Of a DNA stretch of 64,000 nucleotides, positions 50,182 to 59,392 are shown in pieces. The DNA lies in NCBI RefSeq assembly GCF_003076455.1, contig NZ_CP020918.1:3508001-3572000 (forward strand), written 5' to 3'. Source of the DNA: Flavobacterium faecale. Lineage in GTDB: Bacteria; Bacteroidota; Bacteroidia; Flavobacteriales; Flavobacteriaceae. Each line of letters begins with the position of its first letter. Position 1 is the first letter of the stretch. The notes under the pieces are model-generated. The model was given only the letters and a program-made list of their open reading frames with translations. It ran no database searches and was not told the DNA's origin. Position numbers and translations under genes: made by a program.

Positions 50182-51339
50182 TTATTTTTTATTAAACTTC
50201 ATTTGTAGAGCGTGGAAACCAACTTTGCGTTTGAATTCGCCCAACTCTTCGATGTTTTCTTCTGCACTGATGATTTCCATGCTTTGTACTTTGGCTGTCA
50301 GCACTTCAATTAACACTTTCATAATTGTACGTGCATGTGTGGCTCCTAGGCAGTTATGTGTACCAAAACCAAAACTCAAATGCGGATTCATTTTTCGATC
50401 TAAAACTACTTCGTTTGCATTTTCGAATACTTTTTCGTCACGATTGGCAGATGCCCATACGAGCGAAATTCGAGTATCGGCTTTGATGGCGTGCTCACAA
50501 ACGGTTGTATCTTCTGTAACCACGCGACCCATTTGGGTTAAAGGTGCATAGTAGCGAATTAACTCTTCTATGGCTCTATTTCTTATTTCAGGTTCCTCAC
50601 GCAATCTTTCTAATGATTTTGGATTATCGGCCAAATAAGCAAGCGAATTTGAGACCGCATTGATCACCGTATCGCGCCCACCTGCAAACGTCAAAATCAT
50701 CACTCCTTTGACTTCTTCCTTGGTTAACTTTGTACCATCGACTTCAGAAGCTAGTAAAACCGAATATAAATCTGGTCCCGGATTGGCAATTGCTTTGTCA
50801 ATCTCGGCATCGATATAATCGTATAAAATAGCGGCTTTGTCTCCGTCTAAAGCTTCTCCTTCACTACGGAAAACGTGTGTTCCCCAAGAAATCCATAAAT
50901 CAGATTTGTCGTAAGCTGTATTCAATAACAAAGTCAACGCTCTTGATTGTAATTTCAGAGCAAATTCGCTAATCACATCCACAGAATCCATTGCTAAAAC
51001 TTCATCAACCAAAGCGCTAATTTGCGCTGTAAGTTTCGCTTGGTATTTCTCTTCTAGTGGTCTTTTGAACCAAGGATCCAAAATATCTCTAAAACTTTTG
51101 TGTTGTGGTGGATCTACTTCAAACGGAATTTGACGCGTAGTTCTGATGTTTACTTCTGACGGAATCACAATTCGCCCTGGAGTCGATCCAGATTGAAATG
51201 TTTTCCAGTCGTGGGCTCCTTTACGTACATCTTTATGACGCAAAAGCATGGTTACGGGATCGTTTTGATCGTCCATTTCACCAAAACCTATGTTGGTTCT
51301 TACTTCTGAAAACGGACAGGATATTTCGCTTTTTTTCAT
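50182..51339 (-). CDS. Cytochrome P450, likely 6-O-methyl-D-galactose demethylase (CYP236A-like)
   Basis: 385 residues, soluble. Heme-binding FGFGTHNCLGATHAR with ligand Cys330; I-helix AGGRDT (219-224); K-helix ExxR Glu259-Arg262. These are complete P450 signatures. The arrangement with a ferredoxin and reductase, inside an agar/porphyran gene region, matches the P450 systems of Zobellia and Formosa that oxidise the O-methyl group of 6-O-methyl-D-galactose, giving D-galactose and formaldehyde. The substrate is inferred from this context, not from active-site residues. It is the first gene of the operon, facing an AraC regulator. Confidence 0.88.
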   Translation of the reverse strand: MKKSEISCPFSEVRTNIGFGEMDDQNDPVTMLLRHKDVRKGAHDWKTFQSGSTPGRIVIPSEVNIRTTRQIPFEVDPPQHKSFRDILDPWFKRPLEEKYQAKLTAQISALVDEVLAMDSVDVISEFALKLQSRALTLLLNTAYDKSDLWISWGTHVFRSEGEALDGDKAAILYDYIDAEIDKAIANPGPDLYSVLLASEVDGTKLTKEEVKGVMILTFAGGRDTVINAVSNSLAYLADNPKSLERLREEPEIRNRAIEELIRYYAPLTQMGRVVTEDTTVCEHAIKADTRISLVWASANRDEKVFENANEVVLDRKMNPHLSFGFGTHNCLGATHARTIMKVLIEVLTAKVQSMEIISAEENIEELGEFKRKVGFHALQMKFNKK

Positions 51340-51654
51340 TTCAAAAAGGGTTAGTTGTGTGTGCTGTGTGCCTTATAATTCCTCTGTACATCTTAAAATA
51401 TTAAATTGAATATCAAAAATCAAGGATTCTATATCTTCAAACCTAATTTCAATTGTTCTATTGTACTATGCAAATATTGCCAATATCTCTGAAAATAAAC
51501 TATTGCTAAACGTCACATTTATAAACTATTCTGTCTGCATTATTAAAAATACCAAAATAAACAGACAATATAGAATACTATATACTATTTTTACAACTAA
51601 TAACAGGAGTCAATTTGATTTTTACTATTTCTATAAAACCAACAAAACTAGCCT
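51340..51654. promoter_or_regulatory. Divergent promoter region between P450 operon and AraC regulator
   Basis: 315 bp, strongly AT-rich, with no ORF I can support. It must contain both promoters and probably the AraC-type operator, but I see no clean direct repeat to propose as the site. Confidence 0.4.
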
Positions 51655-52491
51655 ATGAAACCAATTCTAGAACCCATACATTTAGGGGAACAAAAGACAA
51701 TTACGGCTTTTACGTATCAAGAGGATAATTTTGAGGTGCCATGGCATTTTCATCCACAGCACGAATTGACTTTTATAGAATCTAGTTTTGGAACTAAGTT
51801 TATTGGCGATTATGTAGGGCCTTATGAACCGGGAGAATTGGTTTTAGTTCGATCGAACTTACCACATTGCTGGAAAAATCAGGAACAGGATGGGGTACCT
51901 TCTCAGTCTATAGTCATTCAATGGAACAAAGGCGTTTTTGCGAAGGTTCCCGAGTTAGACACATTATTCGAAATGCTCACTACTGCCTCCAAAGGTATTA
52001 TTTTCGAAAAAAAATCGATTAGACAACTTATCCCTGAATTGAAAAATTTACTGACCTTAAGCAGCGATGATTTGTATATTAACTTCTTAGGTTTCTTGCT
52101 GCGCTTATCCAAATGTGCATACACTACTTTATCTGATGCAAGTTTTGTAGATGATATTCCGCATGAGCATAACAACCGCATGACCCGAGTTCATGATTTT
52201 ATCGAAAAGAGTTTTGAACGTAAAATATATTTGAAAGAAGTAGCCGATTTGGTCAACATGTCTGAACAGTCTTTTTCTCGTTTTTTCAACAAAATGATGG
52301 GACGTTCTTTTTTTACTTTTCTAAATGAATACCGCATCAATATGGCCAGTAGAATGCTATTGTATTCAGATAAATCGGTTTCTCAAATTAGCTATGACTG
52401 TGGCTATGAATCGCCACCTTTTTTCTTCAAAAAATTCAATGAAGTCTATGAAATGTCACCAACAAAATACAGAAAAAAGTATTTGAAGTAG
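51655..52491 (+). CDS. AraC-family transcriptional regulator
   Basis: 278 residues. N-terminal cupin-like sensor domain (about 10-130; WHFHPQHELTFIE is a metal/sugar-binding cupin motif) and a C-terminal double helix-turn-helix (about 178-278; YLKEVADLVNMSEQSFSRFFNKMMGRSFFTFLNEYRI and the ending SPTKYRKKYLK). Such proteins bind a sugar and switch on nearby genes. It is divergent from the P450 operon and convergent with the MFS operon, so the natural targets are the demethylation genes, perhaps in response to methylated galactose. This is inference from position. Confidence 0.88.
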   Translation: MKPILEPIHLGEQKTITAFTYQEDNFEVPWHFHPQHELTFIESSFGTKFIGDYVGPYEPGELVLVRSNLPHCWKNQEQDGVPSQSIVIQWNKGVFAKVPELDTLFEMLTTASKGIIFEKKSIRQLIPELKNLLTLSSDDLYINFLGFLLRLSKCAYTTLSDASFVDDIPHEHNNRMTRVHDFIEKSFERKIYLKEVADLVNMSEQSFSRFFNKMMGRSFFTFLNEYRINMASRMLLYSDKSVSQISYDCGYESPPFFFKKFNEVYEMSPTKYRKKYLK

Positions 52492-52495
52492 TTTT

Positions 52496-52541
52496 AAAAA
52501 AAGCCCTAATTAATACGTGTAGATTAATTAGGGCTTTTTTA
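52496..52541. terminator. Bidirectional terminator between AraC and MFS genes
   Basis: Long stem (AAAAAAGCCCTAATTAAT / ATTAATTAGGGCTTTTTT), 8-base loop, A tract before and T tract after. It ends the AraC gene and can stop the converging operon. Confidence 0.85.
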
Positions 52542-52658
52542 AAGAATAGTTCTTCTAAATAAAAAAGTACGTAATATGGCTTCACTTAGCAATCAAATTT
52601 AGCTATCAGAAAGCTCAATTTCTACCAATTTACTAATGCTGTATTTGAAAAACATCGT

Positions 52659-53912
52659 TTAAGCAAGTACCACCTTCTTTTTATTTTTCATATAAAAATT
52701 TAAGCCAATAAACGCTACTACTAAAATAATAGGAATCACCATCGTTACTTTTAAGACTTCTGGACCAGCAGCGGTTCTGGCTAATTCGAGTAAATTATTC
52801 ATTTCTTCTGGAGATGTACTGGCTGCATTTGCATCGGATGGTAAATTTTCCATGATTAATTGATCATAAAAATTCCCCATAAAAATGGTATATATGGATA
52901 CGGCAAACATACCAGCGCCACCCATTAAGTTTAAACCAAGTGCTCCAGAGTCTGGAATATTTTCTGAGACAAATCCTAACATGGTTGGCCAGAAATAGCA
53001 AACTCCCAAACCAAATACAAAGGCTCCTATAAAAATAGAATTCCCCGTTAATGTCGCTAAAAGATATAATCCTAAGGCTGCAAAAGCTGCCGATAAAACC
53101 AATACTCCTTGTGGCGAAAAACGATGTACAACAGGCTCTGCCACTCCTCGACCAATGATCATTACACCAGTGGTCAAAGTCAAAATCAGAATAGAATTAT
53201 CGGTTACATTTTTAAGAAGCATTTCGATCCATTGCCCTGTAAATAGTTCCGTAATGGCGGTACCAAACATACAAATGAACATAAATAAGAATAGCGGAGA
53301 TGTTACCGATTTATACATCGTACTAGTAGAAACACCTGACGCGACTCTTTCTGTAACTGGAAAATCAAGTTTGGAGAAAAGAAAACCATAAATAAATGTT
53401 GGAATCAACATGATACCCACTTGAATCTGCCAATTCAATCCTAGATAATCAAACAATAACACCACTAAGGTTCCGATAAAAATTCCGCTAGGAAACCACA
53501 GATGAAAATGGTTTAACTTAGTTGTTTTGTTGTCTGGATAAAGTGTTGCAACCAATGGATTACAGGCTGCTTCGACTGTTCCGTTGGCGATACCGATCAA
53601 AAGTGTCGAAATAAAAAGTGTCCAATAACCTTGTGCAAAAATGGTTAGCACGATACCTAATAAATGAAAAACGAAAGCCATTACAAGGAGTTTTTTCATT
53701 CCCACTGCATCTACAATAAAACCACCAATGACTATAGCTAATGGAAAACCCCAAAAAGCAGTGGCGATAATGGTTCCCAATTCGCCTGCGGTGAGTTCGA
53801 AATCGGTACCCAGTTTACTCATGATACCCGCTCTGATTCCGAACGAAAGTGAAGTAACTAATAAGGCTAGACAACTAGCCAAAAAAAGCTTATTTTTTTC
53901 AATAGATTGCAT
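52659..53912 (-). CDS. MFS transporter (sugar permease type)
   Basis: 417 residues with about 12 hydrophobic helices. N-terminal MFS features such as FWGFPLAIVIGGFIVDAVGMKKLL (the loop 2-3 motif region) and later GIANGTVEAACNPLVATLYPDNKTTKLNHFHLWFP are typical of the sugar/nucleoside MFS proteins of Bacteroidota. It lies downstream of the isomerase gene (165-bp gap) in the oxidative sugar operon and probably imports the sugar product. The substrate is unknown. Confidence 0.87.
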   Translation of the reverse strand: MQSIEKNKLFLASCLALLVTSLSFGIRAGIMSKLGTDFELTAGELGTIIATAFWGFPLAIVIGGFIVDAVGMKKLLVMAFVFHLLGIVLTIFAQGYWTLFISTLLIGIANGTVEAACNPLVATLYPDNKTTKLNHFHLWFPSGIFIGTLVVLLFDYLGLNWQIQVGIMLIPTFIYGFLFSKLDFPVTERVASGVSTSTMYKSVTSPLFLFMFICMFGTAITELFTGQWIEMLLKNVTDNSILILTLTTGVMIIGRGVAEPVVHRFSPQGVLVLSAAFAALGLYLLATLTGNSIFIGAFVFGLGVCYFWPTMLGFVSENIPDSGALGLNLMGGAGMFAVSIYTIFMGNFYDQLIMENLPSDANAASTSPEEMNNLLELARTAAGPEVLKVTMVIPIILVVAFIGLNFYMKNKKKVVLA

Positions 53913-54077
53913 AATTTATAATTTATTTGGTTTGGTTTTAATAGTAAAATAGTCCTGTACTAGAGTGGTTTTTAGTACAGAACACTAAAATTCATATCCT
54001 TATAAATATTTTTTTATTTATCGGAAAATAATATAACGAGCTAAAAAAACACCTAAAAGCAAGGTGTTTTTATACTG

Positions 54078-55130
54078 TTATATTCCTAATATTTTTCGGT
54101 TGAGTTCTTTGTCTATTCCAGTAGCCGCAAAATCATCAAATGCTTTTTCGGTTACCTTTATGATGTGATCTTTAATAAATATAGCTCCTTCTTTAGCGCC
54201 ACTTTCAGGATGTTTGATGGCACATTCCCATTCCATTACTGCCCATCCATCAAATCCATAAGTTGCTAATTTGCTGAAAATTTGTTTGAAATCAACTTGG
54301 CCATCTCCCAAAGATCTAAATCTTCCGGCTCTATCAACCCAGTTTTCATAACCGCCATAAACCCCTTGTTTTCCTGTTGGATTAAACTCAGCGTCTTTGA
54401 CATGGAACATTTTAATTCGCTCATGATAATGGTCGATATAACTGATATAATCTAGGCATTGCAATAAAAAATGAGATGGATCATAAAGCAAACATGCTCT
54501 TGGATGTTGGTTGACTTTATCTAAAAAGCGCTCATAAGAAACACCGTCGTGCAAATCTTCGCCAGGATGAATTTCGTAACAAACATCAACACCCGCTTCG
54601 TCAAAAGCATTTAGAATAGGCATCCAACGGTTGGCCAATTCTGTGAAACCATCGTCAACTAATCCAGCAGGTCGTTGTGGCCATGGGTAAACCGTATGCC
54701 AAAGCAATGAGCCACTAAAAGTAGCATGGGCATTGATACCCAAATTCTGAGAGGCTTTTGCAGCATATTTCAACTGTTGTACCGCCCATTTGGTACGCTC
54801 TTTTGGATTGTTGTGTACTTCTTTGGGAGCAAAACCATCAAATAAATGGTCGTAGGCTGGATTTACTGCTACCAACTGCCCTTGTAAATGGGTAGAAAGT
54901 TCGGTGATTTCTAATCCTGCTTCGTTTACTTTTCCTTTAATTTCGTCAGCATAGGTTTTACTTTCGGCTGCTTTTTGTAAATCAAAATAATGGCTATCCC
55001 AAGTCGGAATTTGAACCCCTTTGAAACCTAAATCTTTTGCCCATTTGCAAATAGAATCTAAATCGTTGAAAGGAGCTTCTGAACCTAAAAATTGTGCTAA
55101 AAAGATAGCTGGACCTTTAATATTTGTCAT
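54078..55130 (-). CDS. Sugar phosphate isomerase/epimerase (TIM barrel, AP-endonuclease-2 fold)
   Basis: 350 residues, cytoplasmic. Metal-ligand segments of the xylose-isomerase-like fold are visible: CYEIHPGEDL (Glu), LLYDPSHFLLQ (Asp and His), MFHVKDAEF and VMEWEC (Glu near the C-terminus). These enzymes isomerise or epimerise keto-sugars. It is separated by only 37 bp from the Gfo/Idh gene, and the two are a recurring pair in sugar and cyclitol catabolism. A role on 3-keto sugars is possible, because the same operon carries a periplasmic dehydrogenase and a ThuA protein. Confidence 0.87.
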   Translation of the reverse strand: MTNIKGPAIFLAQFLGSEAPFNDLDSICKWAKDLGFKGVQIPTWDSHYFDLQKAAESKTYADEIKGKVNEAGLEITELSTHLQGQLVAVNPAYDHLFDGFAPKEVHNNPKERTKWAVQQLKYAAKASQNLGINAHATFSGSLLWHTVYPWPQRPAGLVDDGFTELANRWMPILNAFDEAGVDVCYEIHPGEDLHDGVSYERFLDKVNQHPRACLLYDPSHFLLQCLDYISYIDHYHERIKMFHVKDAEFNPTGKQGVYGGYENWVDRAGRFRSLGDGQVDFKQIFSKLATYGFDGWAVMEWECAIKHPESGAKEGAIFIKDHIIKVTEKAFDDFAATGIDKELNRKILGI

Positions 55131-55167
55131 AACTATTTTGTTTTTTATATTATTTTAAACCATTTCC

Positions 55168-56325
55168 TTAGACCACAAAATCCATCCATTTTTGATTGGA
55201 TTCACCCGATGCAATAGCTTGTTCGATAAAAGCCATTCCTCTTACGCCATCATCAACACCTGTAAAATCAAGCATTTCTTCGGTTGGAGTTTCTTGTTTT
55301 AGTTCTGCTTGAATTGTTAATGCAAAATTGCGGTACAAATTGGCAAAGGCTTCCAAATATCCTTCTGGATGTCCGCCTGGTGTGCGTGTGTTGTGTTTGG
55401 CAAAATTACCTAAATAGGCACCGCCGGTTCTTAAAACTTGGCGAGGCTGGTCTATCCATTTCATCACCAAAGAATTGGCGTCATCTTGCTGCCACTCCAA
55501 GCCACCTTTTTGTCCGTACACTCTAATTTTAATATTATTTTCTTCACCTGCCGCCACTTGTGTAGCAAACAAAATTCCCGAAGCTCCGTTATCGAATTTT
55601 AAAAGTACCGTAGCATCATCATCCAGTTTTCGACCTTCGACAACTGTATTGATAGCAGCATTAATTTGAGTTACTTTCAAACCCGAAATGTATTCTGCAA
55701 GGTTAAAGGCATGCGTACCAATATCACCCAAACAACCTCCTTTTCCGCTTTTAGAAGGATCGGTGCGCCAAGCGGCTTGTTTGTTATCCCCGCTTTCTTC
55801 CAATTTACTCAACCAACCTTGTGGGTATTCGACATAAATTTTGGTAATAACACCTAGTTTTCCAGCGGCAATTTGTTGTTTGGCTTCTTTCACCATTGGA
55901 TAACCCGTGTAGGTATGCGTCAAACAAAAACGTTGTCCTGTTTCTTCGGCTACACTTTTCAAAATTTTAGCTTCCGCTAAAGAAAAAGCCATGGGTTTAT
56001 CTAAAATCACATGAAAACCAGATTGCATCGCCAATTTTGCTGGTTCAAAGTGAACGTGGTTTGGCGTTACAATACTTACCACTTGCATGCGCTCATTTTC
56101 TGGCAATAGTTTTTCTTTTTCGAATAGTTCGACAAAAGACGCATAACATCTTGCTGGATTTAAACCTAGTTCTTTTCCGCTTTCTAATGAAACATCTGGA
56201 TTGGAACTAAAAGCTCCACAGACCAATTCGTATTCACTATCAATTTGGGCGGCAATACGGTGAATGGCTCCAATAAAAGCACCTTTGCCTCCACCTATCA
56301 TTCCAAGTCTTAGTTTTTTTGACAT
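55168..56325 (-). CDS. Gfo/Idh/MocA-family oxidoreductase
   Basis: 385 residues. NAD(P)-binding LGMIGGGKGAFIGAIHR at the N-terminus; the catalytic-region motif DKPMAFSLAEA has the conserved Lys (family EKP); GDIGTHAFNLAEY carries the conserved Asp-x-x-x-His. It oxidises or reduces a sugar, cyclitol or keto-sugar in the cytoplasm. It follows the PVC-type dehydrogenase by 68 bp and precedes the isomerase by 37 bp. There is no signal peptide, so it acts after import. Confidence 0.9.
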   Translation of the reverse strand: MSKKLRLGMIGGGKGAFIGAIHRIAAQIDSEYELVCGAFSSNPDVSLESGKELGLNPARCYASFVELFEKEKLLPENERMQVVSIVTPNHVHFEPAKLAMQSGFHVILDKPMAFSLAEAKILKSVAEETGQRFCLTHTYTGYPMVKEAKQQIAAGKLGVITKIYVEYPQGWLSKLEESGDNKQAAWRTDPSKSGKGGCLGDIGTHAFNLAEYISGLKVTQINAAINTVVEGRKLDDDATVLLKFDNGASGILFATQVAAGEENNIKIRVYGQKGGLEWQQDDANSLVMKWIDQPRQVLRTGGAYLGNFAKHNTRTPGGHPEGYLEAFANLYRNFALTIQAELKQETPTEEMLDFTGVDDGVRGMAFIEQAIASGESNQKWMDFVV

Positions 56326-56393
56326 AATAGTTATTGTTTTTTACTAGTATAAGCAGCAATAATCTAAACAATTATTGCTGCTTACTGTAGCTA

Positions 56394-58610
56394 TTAATTT
56401 AACTCTCCCGCTGTATAAGGTAGCGTTCTGTTAGCAGTATTTTTTCTAATTTTAGCCACTTCCTCTGGCGTCACCATTTTTGCTTTATTTCCAAAATCAC
56501 TTCTTACGTAGCTCAAAACTGCTGCGATATAAGCATCGTCGTTTTCAAGAAGAGAAGGCATTAGATTGGCAGTATAACTTGTACCGTCAATAGGTCCAGT
56601 CAAACCATGAAGTAAAATTTTGATTGCTTTTTGAGGATTCTTTTCATTAATGGTTTTGTTTTTTGCTAATAGAGGCGCTAAAAATTCTTTTTCGCCCAAA
56701 GCAATTCCTTTACCATCCATTCCGTGACAAGCTGCACAAAGAGTTTTATAAATATTAGATCCTTCACTAATTACTTTTTGTTCTGCAGCGTTCATTAACT
56801 TTTCTTCTTCCAAGCGCTTTTTATCTGCTATTTTTGCATTTTCAAACGCTTTTACAGAAGCAATCAAGACTTCATTATTTGGATATTTTTCCATCATGAA
56901 ATTAATAATGGCTTTTGCCTTTGGACTCTCATTAAAACGTAGCGACAAGGCCAGTTGAAACCTTACATCTGCGCTTGGGTCATTTTTGAGTGCTTCTAAG
57001 TTTTCGACAATAAAATTATTCGTTTTGGCATTCATGAAATTTTCACTTGCCCAAACAGCCGTTTTTCGAACATTAGCATCGGTGTCTTTAAAAGTAGCAG
57101 CCAATAATTCTTTCGATAAAGAATGCATACCACTTAAAGTCCATAAAGCATGCATTTTGGCTAAGTGATTTGGCGCGGTTTTAACCATCGTTTCCAATTG
57201 AGGCACTACACTTTTATCATTACGCAAAACCAGTAATTTTTGAGCGTTTTCTCTCCACCAACCATTTGGGTGGTTCAAGTACCCTACCAATTTGGCACTA
57301 CTAGCATCTAGCAAATCAGGTTTAACTTTTGACGGTTTAATTTTATCATAAACCACTCTATAAATACGACCACGACCTACGTTTTTCTCCAATCCTTTTT
57401 TCAAAATTTCTGGTCTTAAAAAACTTCCTTCCCTTGTCCAGTTGCTTTCTTGAATAATTCCGTGGTACATATCCACAATATACAAACAACCGTCAGGCCC
57501 TGTCGCCATGTTTACTGGTCTAAAATTCATATCTGCAGAAGCGATAAACTCTTGCTGATTATAGGCGTTTTCAAGTGTTATTTTACCATCATTGTTGTGC
57601 ACCACTGCTCTTCTGATGATACGTCCTACGGGTTCACAAACAAAATAATTATTTTTTAAATCAGCAGGTAGCGCATCACCTCTAAAAATTGTTTGTCCTG
57701 TGGAAGCTGTAAAGTGATTTAATGTTCCGTTAGGTCTAAGTCTCTTTAGTCCACCTTGTACATCTGGCGTAACAATAATAGGCCATGGCTCGACAAAATC
57801 TCCAACTAACTGGTCTTTGAATTCTAAATTTCCGTAAAAATTGCTCTGTTGGAATCCAAAAGCAGGATTTTCACTTCCAGCTGATGATTGAAACAAACGT
57901 CCGTAGTCATCAAAACCTAATCCCCATTGTCCTTGAGGATTTCCATGTAATTCTTCTGGAATTAATTTTCCGTTTTCGAATGAGTAACGTATTTTGTTTA
58001 CGGTAACATAAATGCGGTTGTCAAGATTCCACATCAAACCACTTTTTTGATGTTCTAGGTTTTTCTGGTCTCCATCATTATTTTCATAAACTATTACTTT
58101 TTCGTCAGCATGACCGTCGTTGTTTGTATCTCTGTAGCTGTATATGTTGTTGGTCCAGGTTTCGTTTACTAGCAAGCGATCGTCTAAGCATAACATCATT
58201 CGAGGCAAAACCAAACTATCTAAATAAACCGTTGCTTTGTCCATTTTACCATCAGCATTTGTATCTTCCAACAGTTTAATTTTGCAAGTATTCATTTTTT
58301 GACCAGTACCGTCAATATCTTGCATATAGGTATTCATTTCGGCTACATACATTCTACCGTTTCCGTCCCACACAATGGCTACAGGCTCACTTACCATAGG
58401 TTCATCAGCAACTAGTTCAAGATGATATCCTTTTTGCAAAGCCATCAATTTCATGCTTTCTTCTGCTGAAACTGGCAATGGATTTGGATTCGTATTCAGG
58501 ATTATTTTCCCCGTTGCATCGCGTTGAAAACTGTCTTTATAGGTTTTACAAGTAACTATCAACGTTAGCAATACAACAAAACCTAATATATAATTAATTC
58601 TTTTTTTCAT
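56394..58610 (-). CDS. PVC-type membrane-bound haem dehydrogenase (lipoprotein with c-type cytochrome domain)
   Basis: 738 residues. A lipoprotein signal (Cys21 in LIVTCKTYKD). A beta-propeller domain (about 45-400) of the NHL/membrane-bound dehydrogenase type, with VAIVWDGNGRMYVAEMNTY and a calcium-type DTNADGKMD motif, is followed by HEAT-like helical repeats (about 430-600) and a C-terminal cytochrome c domain with CAACH (Cys625, Cys628, His629). Such proteins oxidise sugars or alcohols in the periplasm and pass electrons to a cytochrome. It lies in an operon with a separate cytochrome c gene, ThuA and Gfo/Idh. The substrate is unknown. Confidence 0.87.
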   Translation of the reverse strand: MKKRINYILGFVVLLTLIVTCKTYKDSFQRDATGKIILNTNPNPLPVSAEESMKLMALQKGYHLELVADEPMVSEPVAIVWDGNGRMYVAEMNTYMQDIDGTGQKMNTCKIKLLEDTNADGKMDKATVYLDSLVLPRMMLCLDDRLLVNETWTNNIYSYRDTNNDGHADEKVIVYENNDGDQKNLEHQKSGLMWNLDNRIYVTVNKIRYSFENGKLIPEELHGNPQGQWGLGFDDYGRLFQSSAGSENPAFGFQQSNFYGNLEFKDQLVGDFVEPWPIIVTPDVQGGLKRLRPNGTLNHFTASTGQTIFRGDALPADLKNNYFVCEPVGRIIRRAVVHNNDGKITLENAYNQQEFIASADMNFRPVNMATGPDGCLYIVDMYHGIIQESNWTREGSFLRPEILKKGLEKNVGRGRIYRVVYDKIKPSKVKPDLLDASSAKLVGYLNHPNGWWRENAQKLLVLRNDKSVVPQLETMVKTAPNHLAKMHALWTLSGMHSLSKELLAATFKDTDANVRKTAVWASENFMNAKTNNFIVENLEALKNDPSADVRFQLALSLRFNESPKAKAIINFMMEKYPNNEVLIASVKAFENAKIADKKRLEEEKLMNAAEQKVISEGSNIYKTLCAACHGMDGKGIALGEKEFLAPLLAKNKTINEKNPQKAIKILLHGLTGPIDGTSYTANLMPSLLENDDAYIAAVLSYVRSDFGNKAKMVTPEEVAKIRKNTANRTLPYTAGELN

Positions 58611-58624
58611 GACTTGTATAATTT

Positions 58625-59380
58625 TTATTTGCTTTTACCCATTGCATATTTAATTCCGCCTAATAAATGCTGCAGAAATAACGGTTCTTTATAGGATTCA
58701 TCCGTATGCCCCAGCTCTGTATAAAATGCCCTTCCACCATCAAAATTGTGGTACCATGCCATTGGGTGATTAGCTCCCATTTTGCCTTTTCCAGCATCAT
58801 AAGAAGTCTCGTCAATAGAAACAAGCACTTTTAAATCTGGTGCCATCCATTTAAAATTGTACCATTCGTCTTTTCTCTTCCAGTCGGCTGGAAGGTGTTT
58901 GGTCGAAATATGTTTGCGATCACTTACTTTCAAAACAGCTTCTTGTTGTTTGGGATGGCTAGAAAAATAGGCTCCAACTAAATTGCCATACCAAGCCCAG
59001 TCGTATTCACAATCTGTTGCTGCATGAACCCCCATAAAACCACCACCAGATTTAATATACTGTTCGAAGGCTTGTTGTTGCTCTTCGTTCAAAACGTCAC
59101 CTGTTGGACTTAAGAAGATAACCGCCGCATATTGCTTTAAATTTTCTTTATTGAAATTCTTGCTGTTTGTGGTAGTATCAGTTTTAAACCCGTTTTCTTC
59201 TCCCAGTTTCATAATCGCTTTTATGCCAGCCGGAATCGATTGATGGTGAAACTTTGCTGTTTTACTGAAAATCAAAACTTTATTTGATTTCTTAGCAAAA
59301 CTAGTTCCTGTCGAAAAGACAAATACAAGCGCCAATAAAGCAGTTAATACAGTAAAATGGTTCTTTTTGGTTTGTTTCAT
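58625..59380 (-). CDS. ThuA domain protein, secreted
   Basis: 251 residues with a signal peptide (hydrophobic core then FSTGTSFA). ThuA (trehalose utilisation) is a glutamine-amidotransferase-like fold; FSKTAKFHHQSIPAGIKAI, GGFMGVHAATDCEYDWAWYGNLVGAYFSSHP and PMAWYHNFDGGRAFYTELGHT are the family motifs. The family is linked with 3-keto-sugar and disaccharide catabolism, but its biochemical role is poorly defined. It lies 14 bp upstream of the PVC-type dehydrogenase, so they are transcribed together. Confidence 0.88.
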   Translation of the reverse strand: MKQTKKNHFTVLTALLALVFVFSTGTSFAKKSNKVLIFSKTAKFHHQSIPAGIKAIMKLGEENGFKTDTTTNSKNFNKENLKQYAAVIFLSPTGDVLNEEQQQAFEQYIKSGGGFMGVHAATDCEYDWAWYGNLVGAYFSSHPKQQEAVLKVSDRKHISTKHLPADWKRKDEWYNFKWMAPDLKVLVSIDETSYDAGKGKMGANHPMAWYHNFDGGRAFYTELGHTDESYKEPLFLQHLLGGIKYAMGKSK

Positions 59381-59392
59381 GGTTCGAGCTAT

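Noticed and set aside
51461..51658. 65-codon ORF between P450 and AraC genes
   Set aside because: Lys/Asn/Ile-rich low-complexity translation of AT-rich promoter DNA; it overlaps the AraC start.
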